Shown: piece by piece, positions 1 through 9,327 of the stretch
Numbering within the stretch: position 1 is the stretch's first letter
Layout: each line of letters starts with the position of its first letter
Origin: an uncultured Mucispirillum sp.
GTDB taxonomy: Bacteria > Chrysiogenota > Deferribacteres > Deferribacterales > Mucispirillaceae
Direction: 5' to 3'
NCBI GenBank assembly: GCA_944324465.1
Contig: CALUWI010000007.1
Coordinates: forward strand, 62,001-126,000
Length of the DNA: 64,000 nt
Notes under the pieces: model-generated
The model's input: only the letters and a program-made list of their open reading frames with translations
Told to the model about the DNA's origin: nothing
Database searches by the model: none
Position numbers and translations under genes: made by a program

Positions 1-757
1 CATCTGGGTTTTTAACAAATTTTTGGCTTACAAGACAAGATTCTTGTTTAAATTTATTAACCTGACCTTCAACTATTTTTTCAATAATATTATCAGGTTT
101 GCCACTTTCTTTAGCTTTTTGGATATAGATAGCTTTTTCATGTTCAATAACAGCTGGGTCTAAATCTTTATCACTTACGCAAAGTGGGTTAGCTGCACAG
201 ATATGGAGAGCAACATCTCTGATAACTTCTTTATCGCTGTCTGTAACATTATCAAATTCAACTAATACACCGATTTTACCGCCTGCATGGATATAAGCTT
301 CTAATCTGCCAGCAGCATCATATTGAGCAAAACGGCGAACTTTAATATTTTCACCAATTTTTGCAACTTTTTCTGCGATAGTTTTTTCAACTGTAACACC
401 TTCATAGTCAAGAGCCATTAAAGCGTCCATATCAGCAGGTTTTTTATCAGCAATAAGTTTGCATATATCGTTAGAAAATTTTATAAAATCGTCAGTTTTA
501 GCAACGAAGTCTGTTTCGCAGTTTACTTCAACGATAGCACCATTTTTTAAATCATTAGAAAGGTAAGTAACAACTAAACCTTCAGCAGCAACTCTGCTTG
601 ATTTTTTAGCAGCATCAGCTAAACCTTTAGTGCGGAGGAAATCAACAGCTTTTTCTAAATCGCCACCAGTTTCTGCTAATGCTTTTTTGCAGTCCATCAT
701 GCCTGCGCCAGTTTTTTCACGAAGTTCTTTTACAAGTGATGCAGTAATTTCAGCCAT
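1..757 (-). CDS. tsf: Elongation factor Ts (3' end outside window)
   Basis: EF-Ts is the guanine nucleotide exchange factor that recycles EF-Tu-GDP during translation. Reading the minus strand from the ATG at 757 gives an open frame of 252 codons running off the window. The N-terminal UBA-like helix region carries LREKTGAGMMDCKKAL (residues 12-27), and the signature TDFVAKTDDF lies at residues 82-91, which contacts EF-Tu in this family. The start overlaps the rpsB stop as TAATG, so the two genes are translationally coupled in the usual rpsB-tsf order. Only the C-terminal end is missing. The identification is firm. Confidence 0.96.
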   Translation of the reverse strand, partial: MAEITASLVKELREKTGAGMMDCKKALAETGGDLEKAVDFLRTKGLADAAKKSSRVAAEGLVVTYLSNDLKNGAIVEVNCETDFVAKTDDFIKFSNDICKLIADKKPADMDALMALDYEGVTVEKTIAEKVAKIGENIKVRRFAQYDAAGRLEAYIHAGGKIGVLVEFDNVTDSDKEVIRDVALHICAANPLCVSDKDLDPAVIEHEKAIYIQKAKESGKPDNIIEKIVEGQVNKFKQESCLVSQKFVKNPD

Positions 758-1560
758 TATTTCACCTCATCTTCTGGTATATCATCAAGTTCAGCTTCTG
801 CCATAGAAACTATTTCATTTTCTTCTACATCTTCTTCTTTAGATGCTTCTCTAACTTCGCCAACAAGTTCATCTTCTCTTGACTGTCTGCCTTCGTTGAT
901 AGCATCAGCAAGTCTGCCTGCGATAAGCTGGCATGCTCTGATAGCATCATCGTTACCAGGGATAGGGAAGTCAACCATTTCTGGGTTGCAGTTAGTGTCA
1001 ACGATAGCAACTATAGGTATACCTAATTTGTGAGCTTCTAACACTGCATTTTGTTCCATATTAATGTCAACAATAAACATAACATCAGGGATATTTTTCA
1101 TATCCTTGATACCGCCTAAGTTTTTCTCTAATTTATCATATTCTTTTTTAAGAAGTGCAGCTTCTTTTTTAGTGAAGCGTTTGATAAAATCAGTAGCAAA
1201 CATTTCTTCTAATTCTTTAAGTCTTGCAACTCTGCCTTTAATAGTATTAAAGTTAGTAAGAGTGCCGCCTAACCAGCGGTTATTAATGTAGTATGCACCG
1301 CACTGCTCTGCAGCTGCTTTAATAGCATCTTGAGCTTGTTTTTTAGTGCCTACAAATAAGAAGTTACAGCCTTGTTTAGCCATATCTCTTGTAAATTCAA
1401 ATGCGTTGTTAAAGCATTGAACAGTTTTTTGAAGGTCAAGAATGTAGATACCATTTCTAGCACCAAAAACATATTTAGACATTTTAGGGTTCCAGCGGTT
1501 AGTTCTGTGACCAAAGTGAACACCTGCTTCTAACAGGCTTTTCATAGAAATATACGACAT
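757..1560 (-). CDS. rpsB: 30S ribosomal protein S2
   Basis: S2 is a structural protein of the small ribosomal subunit. The 267-residue product opens with [20 protein letters not shown] and contains [32 protein letters not shown] and the later block [20 protein letters not shown], all hallmark S2 segments. An acidic C-terminal tail (about residues 225-267) is typical of the longer bacterial forms. An AAGGAG ribosome-binding site lies just upstream of the ATG. It heads the rpsB-tsf operon, and the leader between promoter and start is about 100 nt. Confidence 0.98.
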   Translation of the reverse strand: MSYISMKSLLEAGVHFGHRTNRWNPKMSKYVFGARNGIYILDLQKTVQCFNNAFEFTRDMAKQGCNFLFVGTKKQAQDAIKAAAEQCGAYYINNRWLGGTLTNFNTIKGRVARLKELEEMFATDFIKRFTKKEAALLKKEYDKLEKNLGGIKDMKNIPDVMFIVDINMEQNAVLEAHKLGIPIVAIVDTNCNPEMVDFPIPGNDDAIRACQLIAGRLADAINEGRQSREDELVGEVREASKEEDVEENEIVSMAEAELDDIPEDEVK

Positions 1561-1666
1561 ATTAAATCTCCTTTAGTTTTTTCTTCCACTGATAAGATTA
1601 AGCACCTTATTTTATAAGGAACACGCCGAGCTCTTATTTTGCCAGTGTGATAAGTCGCAGGGTATA

Positions 1667-1695
1667 TTTTTAATGAAATAATCAGCGATTGTCAA
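1667..1695 (-). promoter_or_regulatory. Probable rpsB promoter
   Basis: On the minus strand a perfect TTGACA (1690-1695) is followed after 17 bp by TAAAAA (1667-1672). The -10 match is weak, but position and spacing fit transcription of rpsB-tsf. The end of a repeat element lies only 15 bp upstream of the -35 box. Confidence 0.6.
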
Positions 1696-1709
1696 GTATT
1701 TTTTACTAT

Positions 1710-2206
1710 CTGGTGGTACCCCATTTTTTAAAACTGCATAGAAAAGTAATTATTTTACAGTAAAATTTGTGTTTTATATTTTCTAATAATATGTATTTTT
1801 ATGATATTTTACACTATCTAACCGCCGTAAATTTCATAAAGCAAACTTTTTGTTATTTCATTCCTTGTACTCCAATTCCTTAAACATTCGCTATTTTTTC
1901 TATCAGCCACTTTTTTTATTTCCTCCTTACTCAGTCGGAAAAAAGTGTCCTCGTAAAAAACACTCGCATAGCTGCAGCAACTCGCTATCGCTCAAAACTT
2001 TCTGACAGCTAAACATTCCAAAAAAACAGCTCATAAGAAATTTAGTCGCAAAGGTAATGAAATAACACGGGGCTCTCTAAAATGCGGAGAAAAAACATAT
2101 TAATATTATATTAATTTTAAAAGTCTCTTTTTATACTTATAAAGCACTTTCTTATTTATTATTAAATAGTTATAAATATTCTTACAAAAAAATGGGGTAC
2201 CCCCAG
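1710..2206. repeat. Inverted-repeat element, copy A (MITE-like)
   Basis: This roughly 497-bp stretch is bounded by near-perfect terminal inverted repeats. Read inward, both ends are CTGG, one variable base, then GGTACCCCATTTTT. Its interior closely matches positions 8264-8689 over long blocks, for example the segment after the left end (ACAGTAAAATTTGTG...) and the segment before the right end (TTATTAAATAGTTATAAA...). It encodes no transposase and no intact protein. On the minus strand it keeps a degenerate reading frame ending in RNEITKSLLYEIYGG, which copy B shares. A non-autonomous mobile element or a decayed repeated gene both fit. Confidence 0.75.
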
Positions 2207-2210
2207 AAAA

Positions 2211-2239
2211 AGGCTTGAATTTTATATTAATTCAAGCCT
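2211..2239. terminator. Hairpin beside repeat copy A
   Basis: AGGCTTGAAT and its exact complement form an 11-bp stem around a short AT loop. It is preceded by an A run and followed by TTTATATT, so it could act as a weak bidirectional terminator. Its right arm belongs to a roughly 47-bp direct repeat that recurs at 2571-2618. Confidence 0.5.
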
Positions 2240-2263
2240 TTATATTCATTTTTATAAAATTTT
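2217..2263 (+). repeat. Direct repeat flanking toxin locus, left copy
   Basis: The segment containing TTCAAGCCTTTATATTCATT reappears at 2571-2618 with only a handful of mismatches. The pair brackets the candidate toxin/antisense locus. Confidence 0.7.
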
Positions 2264-2391
2264 ACTTACTTGCCTTTTTGTTCTTTTTGGTGTTTATTCT
2301 TCTATGGCTATTTAGTTGAATGGTCTGCACAGGTGCGACTGGGTAGGTTGGCTCTCTTTTCTCAACTTTAAATGATAGAAAGGAGTAGCCT

Positions 2392-2469
2392 ATGATATAT
2401 TTTGATAATATCACATATTTATTGTGTGTGCTTTTTTTAGCAATCATAATTTTTTACATAAAAAAATAA
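2392..2469 (+). CDS. Small hydrophobic peptide, candidate type I toxin
   Basis: A 25-codon frame starts at ATG 2392, nine bases after a strong AAAGGAG site. The peptide begins MIYFDNIT, has a hydrophobic core of about 15 residues (LLCVLFLAIIIFYI) and ends in two lysines, the layout of Fst- or Hok-like membrane toxins. Its stop codon lies within the stem of a bidirectional terminator. A strong opposing promoter to the right would make an antisense RNA overlapping its 3' end. No family match is claimed; the call rests on size, hydrophobicity, ribosome-binding site and antisense arrangement. It could also be an unrelated small membrane peptide. Confidence 0.55.
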   Translation: MIYFDNITYLLCVLFLAIIIFYIKK

Positions 2470-2495
2470 CCACCTACGCCGAATAAGTGGTTATT
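2465..2495. terminator. Bidirectional terminator shared by toxin mRNA and antisense RNA
   Basis: A nine-base stem (AATAACCAC pairing with GTGGTTATT) is flanked by a run of T on each strand: ATTTTT going right and ATTTTTTT going left. It can therefore stop convergent transcripts from both sides, and both RNAs would contain it in complementary form. Confidence 0.7.
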
Positions 2496-2554
2496 TTTAG
2501 CTATATAGTTAATTAAATAGCCAGCGAGGACTGACCGCACCAGTCCCCTGTGCT
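2465..2554 (-). ncRNA. Candidate antisense (antitoxin) RNA
   Basis: A near-consensus promoter (TTGAAA, 17 bp, TATATT) directs leftward transcription from about 2554. No ORF of note follows. The transcript would run about 90 nt to the shared terminator and overlap the toxin mRNA 3' end. It contains a GGACTG/CAGTCC hairpin. Its existence is predicted from the promoter and terminator only. Confidence 0.5.
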
Positions 2555-2560
2555 ACTCTT

Positions 2561-2589
2561 AATATAATTAAAATTTTATATAATTTCAA
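2561..2589 (-). promoter_or_regulatory. Promoter of the antisense RNA
   Basis: On the minus strand TTGAAA (2584-2589) and TATATT (2561-2566) are separated by exactly 17 bp. There is no plausible protein-coding target to its left before the terminator. Confidence 0.65.
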
Positions 2590-2618
2590 GCCTTTATATT
2601 CATTCTTATAATATTTTA
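2571..2618 (+). repeat. Direct repeat flanking toxin locus, right copy
   Basis: Near-identical to 2217-2263. This copy contributes the -35 box of the antisense promoter. Confidence 0.7.
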
Positions 2619-2658
2619 TCGGATAAAATTTTATATATCAATACAGAACATACTTCCC

Positions 2659-2778
2659 TTATTCCATAAATGATTCTTTTTCTCTTTTCATATAATCTGA
2701 CATTTCTTGAAAAGTCATGCCATTTCCATCATAAGCAGCCTTAATTGCACAACAGATTGTAATAATATTGATACACAT
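2659..2778 (-). CDS. Short ORF or gene remnant (39 aa)
   Basis: A 39-codon minus-strand frame begins MCINIITICC and ends KREKESFME. No Shine-Dalgarno site is visible upstream. The C-terminal half looks like ordinary protein sequence (AAYDGNGMTFQEMSDYMKRE), so it may be the tail of a decayed gene. I do not recognise a family, and it may not be expressed. Confidence 0.25.
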   Translation of the reverse strand: MCINIITICCAIKAAYDGNGMTFQEMSDYMKREKESFME

Positions 2779-2846
2779 TTAAAATAAAAATAATAGCTTT
2801 ATATAAATAATTGCATATTTAAATATGGTATATATAATCTAAAATA

Positions 2847-2877
2847 TTGACATCTTCATTTTTTATATTAATATGAT
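2847..2877 (+). promoter_or_regulatory. Probable lgt promoter
   Basis: TTGACA at 2847-2852 and TATGAT at 2872-2877 are both strong boxes. The 19-bp spacer is longer than ideal. The lgt start lies 27 bp downstream. Confidence 0.5.
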
Positions 2878-2903
2878 AAAATTAAATTTTGGAGTTTTTT
2901 ATT

Positions 2904-3860
2904 ATGATGCCGTATCTTTTTAAAATAGGTAATTTTGAGCTGCGTATATACAGTCTTATGATAATTATTGGTCTTCTTATCTGCATATATATGGCAGGCA
3001 GGAAGATGGTTAAAATGGGGTATAAAAAAGAATACCTTGAAAATATGATAATAGTGGTATTCATTGCAGCATTAATTGGTGCAAGGATATATTATGTTAT
3101 ATTCTCATGGGAATATTATAAAGATAATCCACTTGAAATATTTGCAGTATGGCATGGCGGTCTTGCAATCCATGGTGGTGTTATAATGGGTTTTATTGCT
3201 GCCCTTATTTACTCTCACTATTTAAAAATAAAAGTTATGCTTTTTGGTGATTTAATTGCACCATGGCTTCTTTTTGGTCAAGGTTTAGGCAGGCTTGGCA
3301 ACTTTGCAAATGGGGAAGCCCATGGCGTGCCAACAATTACACCGCCGGAAATAATTTTCCAGTTTAAGCCTGTATTTATAGATTTTTGGAATACAGTATT
3401 GAATACATTTAATTTAAATAATACTCCAGAAAGTGTATCAAAATTAAATGAAATAGTGAAACAGGGGGCGGAAGTAACATTTCAAGGCAAAGTATATGAA
3501 TTAAAAGAATATGTGCCTTGGGGTATCAGCTTTACAGATAAATATATGGTGGCAGCATACAGAGATTTTGGCACACTTGCAGTGCACCCTACATTTTTTT
3601 ATGAAATGATTTTAAACTTTACTGCTGCTGCAATTATGTATTATTTTTGGCGTAACAGTAAAAATATTTCTACAGGTTTAATTTTTGGTATATATTTAGT
3701 ATCATACGGATTGATTCGCGGCTTTGTAACAATGTTCAGGGCAGATGATTTAATGCTTGGTTTTATCCGTGCACCACATGCAGCAAGCCTTGCATTTATA
3801 TGTGTTGGAATATTCTTAATCATTAGAGCAAAAAGAATATTAAAAGAAGATGTTAAATAA
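2904..3860 (+). CDS. lgt: Prolipoprotein diacylglyceryl transferase
   Basis: Lgt transfers diacylglycerol from phosphatidylglycerol to the lipobox cysteine of prolipoproteins in the inner membrane, the first lipoprotein-maturation step. The product is polytopic. It opens MMPYLFKIGNFELRIYSLM, has WHGGLAIHGG near residue 90 and the Lgt signature GRLGNFANGEAHG near residues 129-141. I chose ATG 2904 because GGAG sits nine bases upstream; an upstream TTG at 2889 precedes that site. At 318 residues it is longer than usual, mainly through an insertion around residues 160-205 in a periplasmic region. Several lipoproteins in this window would be substrates. Confidence 0.95.
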   Translation: MMPYLFKIGNFELRIYSLMIIIGLLICIYMAGRKMVKMGYKKEYLENMIIVVFIAALIGARIYYVIFSWEYYKDNPLEIFAVWHGGLAIHGGVIMGFIAALIYSHYLKIKVMLFGDLIAPWLLFGQGLGRLGNFANGEAHGVPTITPPEIIFQFKPVFIDFWNTVLNTFNLNNTPESVSKLNEIVKQGAEVTFQGKVYELKEYVPWGISFTDKYMVAAYRDFGTLAVHPTFFYEMILNFTAAAIMYYFWRNSKNISTGLIFGIYLVSYGLIRGFVTMFRADDLMLGFIRAPHAASLAFICVGIFLIIRAKRILKEDVK

Positions 3861-3882
3861 TTAAATAATATTGGAGGAAAAT

Positions 3883-4431
3883 ATGAAAAAAGCGGTTGTA
3901 TTTTTAGCAGACGGGTTTGAAGATATAGAAGCACTTGCACCTGTAGATGTATTACGCAGGGGCGGGGTTGATGTTACTATTGCTGGAGTAACTGGCATGC
4001 AGGTTGTAAGCTCCCACAATGTAAAAGTTATGGCAGATAAAGATGTAAAAGATATTAAGGCAGATGATTATGATGCATTTATATGCCCTGGTGGTATGCC
4101 GGGGGCAACTAACTTAAGAGACAGCAGCATAGTTACAGATATAATAATAGATGCTTATAATAAAGAAAAAATAGTTTCTGCAATATGTGCTGCCCCTATG
4201 GTTTTAGATAAAGCTGGTGTTTTAGCTGGTAAAGAATTTACAATGTATCCTGGTATGCAGAACTATGCTCCAAGTGGTAGATATATAAATAATGAGTATG
4301 TTGTAAAAGACGGCAGAGTTATTACAGGGGCTGGCCCTGCTGCTGCTTTTGAATATGCTTTTAATCTGCTTGCAGAGCTGCAGGGGGAAGAAATTACTTC
4401 GCAGGTTGCAGAAGGTATGCTTTTTAAATAG
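3883..4431 (+). CDS. DJ-1/PfpI (ThiJ/YajL-like) family protein
   Basis: This is a 182-residue member of the DJ-1/PfpI glutamine-amidotransferase-like fold, whose members act as chaperone/deglycase-like or stress proteins. Visible features are the start MKKAVVFLADGFEDIEALAP with the conserved Glu, the CPGGMPGA loop, and the nucleophile-elbow Cys at residue 102 in AICAAPMVL. ATG 3883 follows a perfect GGAGG, so it is preferred to the upstream TTG. It follows lgt by 22 bp and is probably co-transcribed. The YajL/DJ-1 subgroup is more likely than PfpI protease; the exact substrate is unknown. Confidence 0.85.
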   Translation: MKKAVVFLADGFEDIEALAPVDVLRRGGVDVTIAGVTGMQVVSSHNVKVMADKDVKDIKADDYDAFICPGGMPGATNLRDSSIVTDIIIDAYNKEKIVSAICAAPMVLDKAGVLAGKEFTMYPGMQNYAPSGRYINNEYVVKDGRVITGAGPAAAFEYAFNLLAELQGEEITSQVAEGMLFK

Positions 4432-4452
4432 CAGTTTGCTGCAAGGTTTAGT

Positions 4453-5436
4453 ATGTCAAACCATATCAAATATGAATTAAATAATAATCTGCCTTTATTA
4501 AAGGCAGATTTTCCAGGCAATATTTTAATTCAGGGCAGGTTTTCAAAAGATTTAAATAAAAAGAAAACTCATTTATTTAAAACTATCAGATGGCTTATAA
4601 AAAGTAACCCTCAGAAAGAAGATTTAATAAAAGAAAAATCTATAATAAAAGTAAATAAAATAAATAATTTTGAAGATAATAAAATTTACTGGCTTGGCCA
4701 TTCCTGCTTTTATATAAATATAGCAGGTATTTCATTTATTACTGACCCTGTTTTTTTTGATTTAATCACAAATAAAAGAGATACAGAACTTCCTTTTAAT
4801 ATAGATGATTTAAAAAATCTTTCATATCTGCTTATAAGCCATGACCATTATGACCATTTAAGTGTAAAAAGCATATCATCTCTTTTAAAAAATAATCCAG
4901 ATATGGAAGCACTGCTGCCACTTAGAACAGCAGAACTTTTTAACAGCTGCCCTTTAAAATGGATAGCAAGGCAGGAAGCTGGCTGGTATCAGTCATATAT
5001 TGATTTAAAAGAAGATGTTAAAGTTACATTTTTACCAGCAGACCACTGGTGCAGGCGTGGTTTATTAGACCAGAATAAAAGGCTCTGGGGCAGTTTTATG
5101 ATAGAATATAAGGGCAAAAAAATATTTTTTGCAGGTGATACTGCATATAATGAAGAAATGTATAAGGATATAAAAAATATTATGGGCAGCCCAGATATAT
5201 GCCTTATGCCTATAGGCAGTTACAGCCCCCATTATATGATGAGAGACCATCATGTAAACCCAGAAGAATCTGCAGCACTTTTTGAAATATTAGGCGGTAA
5301 AAAATTTATTCCTATGCATTACGGAACTTATACTATGAGCAGCGAGCCGGCAGGAGAACCAGTTCGCAGAATAAAAAAAGTAGTAGATAAAGATAAATTA
5401 ATTCTTTTAGAAATAGGTGGAGAATATAATTTATGA
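4453..5436 (+). CDS. Metallo-beta-lactamase-fold hydrolase (NAPE-PLD/UlaG-like)
   Basis: This 327-residue cytoplasmic hydrolase has the metal-binding motif HDHYDH at residues 130-135, GHSCFYI with ITDPVFF before it, then DHWCRRG, a GDTAYN block and a C-terminal PMHYGTY histidine. That pattern is the Lactamase_B_2 branch that includes NAPE-PLD and RomA-like proteins. The N-terminal 75 residues are lysine-rich and lack a signal peptide. It overlaps the following patatin gene by 4 bp (ATGA), suggesting coupled expression and perhaps related lipid chemistry. The substrate is not determinable from sequence alone. Confidence 0.85.
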   Translation: MSNHIKYELNNNLPLLKADFPGNILIQGRFSKDLNKKKTHLFKTIRWLIKSNPQKEDLIKEKSIIKVNKINNFEDNKIYWLGHSCFYINIAGISFITDPVFFDLITNKRDTELPFNIDDLKNLSYLLISHDHYDHLSVKSISSLLKNNPDMEALLPLRTAELFNSCPLKWIARQEAGWYQSYIDLKEDVKVTFLPADHWCRRGLLDQNKRLWGSFMIEYKGKKIFFAGDTAYNEEMYKDIKNIMGSPDICLMPIGSYSPHYMMRDHHVNPEESAALFEILGGKKFIPMHYGTYTMSSEPAGEPVRRIKKVVDKDKLILLEIGGEYNL

Positions 5437-6305
5437 GCATAATAAAAGATGTAATTGATAATAAAAAAATATCCCTTGCTCTTGATTCTGGCTCAGCAAA
5501 GGGAATGGCACATATTGGAGTAATAGAAACCCTTGAAAAAGAAGGATACCAGATTACAGCAGTAGCGGGCACTTCTATGGGCGCAATAGTTGCAGCCTAT
5601 TACTGTTTAGGAAAGCTGGATGTATTAAAATCATGGCTTACAGGCTTAAATAAAAAATCTACTTTTATGACACTTGATTTTTCCTTTTCAGGCGGTTTTA
5701 TTGGCGGCAAAAAATTAATGCAGGCCTTTGAGGAACATTTAGGGGATGCAACCTTTGCAGATGCTAAAATACCTTTATATATTATAGCCACTAATTTAGA
5801 TACAGGCAAAGAGCGTATTTTTTCAGAAGGAAGTATAATTCATGCAATAAGGGCAAGTATTTCTGTACCAGGTGTAATGCGTCCTTACTTATATGAAGGC
5901 AATTATTATGTGGATGGTGCAGTTACTAACCCGCTGCCTGTTGATGTGCTGCATAATAATAAGCATAAAAATATTGTAGCAGTTCATCTTCATGAATATA
6001 TAGAAGAAAGGGACAGCACATCTGCTCCAGGTGTACTTGAAACTATGAGCAGGTCTATGGGTATTGTATCACGATATCTTGCAAAAGCAAAAATGCAGGA
6101 AGCAATAGCAGTTATTGAGCCAAAAGTGGCAGGTATTGATATGTTTCACTTTTATCAGGCACAAGATGTGATTAACCGTGGTGCAAATGCTGCAAAAACA
6201 GCAGTAGAGCAGGGTGCATTAGACAGTATAGCTCTTAAAATATTAAATAACTTTAAAGAGAAAATAAGCGAAAGAATAGATTATATTATGAATAAGAAAA
6301 AATAG
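5433..6305 (+). CDS. Patatin-like phospholipase (RssA/NTE type)
   Basis: This 290-residue patatin-family serine acyl hydrolase shows an oxyanion-hole-like GSAKGMAHIGV, the nucleophile elbow GTSMG (Ser48) and the catalytic dyad Asp161 in VDGAVTNPLP. There is no signal peptide or transmembrane segment, as in RssA-type bacterial members. It starts inside the end of the metallo-hydrolase gene and ends at a convergent terminator. Likely a lysophospholipase or esterase on membrane lipids; the physiological role is unknown. Confidence 0.88.
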   Translation: MSIIKDVIDNKKISLALDSGSAKGMAHIGVIETLEKEGYQITAVAGTSMGAIVAAYYCLGKLDVLKSWLTGLNKKSTFMTLDFSFSGGFIGGKKLMQAFEEHLGDATFADAKIPLYIIATNLDTGKERIFSEGSIIHAIRASISVPGVMRPYLYEGNYYVDGAVTNPLPVDVLHNNKHKNIVAVHLHEYIEERDSTSAPGVLETMSRSMGIVSRYLAKAKMQEAIAVIEPKVAGIDMFHFYQAQDVINRGANAAKTAVEQGALDSIALKILNNFKEKISERIDYIMNKKK

Positions 6306-6327
6306 GAGCTGCTATATAACAGCCCCC
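6305..6327. terminator. Bidirectional terminator between convergent genes
   Basis: GGAGCTG pairs with CAGCCCC (one mismatch) across the 31-bp gap between the patatin gene and the convergent lipoprotein gene. T-rich tracts follow on both strands. Confidence 0.6.
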
Positions 6328-6336
6328 ATTTTATAT

Positions 6337-8184
<1,848 letters not shown>

Positions 8185-8216
8185 TTTTACCCTCCGTTTA
8201 AATATAGTGTATGGTG

Positions 8217-8245
8217 TATGTTATCACTGGGGGGGGGATTGTCAA
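8217..8245 (-). promoter_or_regulatory. Lipoprotein promoter with C9/G9 tract in spacer
   Basis: On the minus strand a perfect TTGACA (8240-8245) is followed by AT, nine C residues (G tract at 8229-8237 on the plus strand), then AGTGATAACATA. A -10-like TAACAT lies 16 bp after the -35 box, or AACATA at 17 bp. Change in tract length would alter promoter spacing, as in known poly-G/C phase-variable promoters. Box assignment for the -35 is clear; the -10 is weaker. Confidence 0.65.
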
Positions 8246-8263
8246 GTTATTTCTGCATTTGCC

Positions 8264-8689
8264 TTACCCCCATTTTTTTAAAACTGCATGGAACAGTCAT
8301 TATTTTACAGTAAAATTTGTGTTTTATATTTTCTAATAATATGTATTTTTATAATATTTTACACTATCTTACCGCCGCAAATCTCATAAAGCAAACTTTT
8401 TGTTATTTCATTCCTTATGCTCCGAATTGCATAATCATTCACAATTTTTTCTTCATTGCTGCAGCAACTCGCTTCACTCAAACAATCTGACAGCAAAACA
8501 TTACGAAAAAATTGCTCATATACAATTAAGTCGCAAAGATAATGAAATAACACGGGGGCTCTTTTAAATGCGGATAAAAAACATATTAATATTATATTAT
8601 TTTTTAAAAGTCTATTTTTATACTTATAAAACATTTTCTTGTTTATTATTAAATAGTTATAAATATTCTTGTAAAAAAAATGGGGGTAA
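8264..8689. repeat. Inverted-repeat element, copy B (MITE-like)
   Basis: This element of about 426 bp has 16-bp terminal inverted repeats (TTACCCCCATTTTTTT) and long near-identical blocks shared with 1710-2206. It is shorter than copy A because of internal deletions. A 91-codon minus-strand frame (8359-8634) ending RNEITKSLLYEICGGKIV spans most of it, but copy A has stops and frameshifts in the matching frame, so coding status is doubtful. It lies 18 bp upstream of the lipoprotein -35 box. Confidence 0.75.
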
Positions 8690-8862
8690 AGTAGAAAAAT
8701 AATCCTTGAAAATTAGTATATATTAATAATATTTCTGATTTTTAGAGATGTCCCAAATAATATTTATTTAATAAAATAATACTTATATTCTAATTATACA
8801 CTACCATTTATTATTGCCAAATTAATGGGTAATGCTGTTAATATATAAGCTCAGCTTTTATT

Positions 8863-9327
8863 TTATAAGCCTTTATATTCGTAGTTATAATAATCAGAAA
8901 GTCTTTTATCAGCGCCAAGCAGATGGCTGTGATACCAGTCAGTAATAAAATCTGCAATATCTGTTAAAACACCTTCTACCCCTCTTTCATCATATTCATC
9001 TGCAGGTACATTTGTTCTTTTAAGCAGAAGTCTTTTTTTCAGAAGTTTTGCAACACCTAAATTAAATTTTTTATGGTCTGCTTTGTGTTCATCAAGTGAT
9101 GGATAATGGATACGTTCCATTAAATCTTCCTGAGATGGAAAATGCTTGTGAGAGTATTCTGTCAGATTATTTAAAATATTATCAAGCTGTTCTTCCCCGT
9201 TGCCAACATTTTTTGCATCTATAAATATATTTGCAAATCGTAAAAACTCTTTTGTATGGTTATCAAGAGCATAATCACCTAATTTTAAATCATCTACCCA
9301 TTCTAATGGTTTTATAGTCTTACTCAA
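8863..9327 (-). CDS. Bacteriohemerythrin
   Basis: Hemerythrin-like proteins bind O2 reversibly at a carboxylate-bridged di-iron site. The 154-residue single-domain protein shows the family pattern in order: EWVDDLKLGDYALDNHTKEF (first His), YSHKHFPSQEDLM (HF-x2-xE block), YPSLDEHKADHKKF (two His) and DWYHSHLLGADKRL (final His and Asp). The usual HFxxEE has Gln then Glu here. It overlaps the upstream membrane-protein gene by 4 bp, so the two are probably one operon. Oxygen sensing, storage or delivery in a microaerophile is the likely role. Confidence 0.9.
   Translation of the reverse strand: MSKTIKPLEWVDDLKLGDYALDNHTKEFLRFANIFIDAKNVGNGEEQLDNILNNLTEYSHKHFPSQEDLMERIHYPSLDEHKADHKKFNLGVAKLLKKRLLLKRTNVPADEYDERGVEGVLTDIADFITDWYHSHLLGADKRLSDYYNYEYKGL

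Noticed and set aside
2262-2447. 61-codon minus-strand frame across the toxin locus
   Set aside because: It lies antisense to the better-supported toxin peptide and leader, has no ribosome-binding site, and its sequence is low-complexity at the end.
8359-8634. 91-codon frame inside repeat copy B as a real gene
   Set aside because: The matching frame in copy A is broken by frameshifts and stops, and no ribosome-binding site is clear. It is noted as a possible decayed gene instead.
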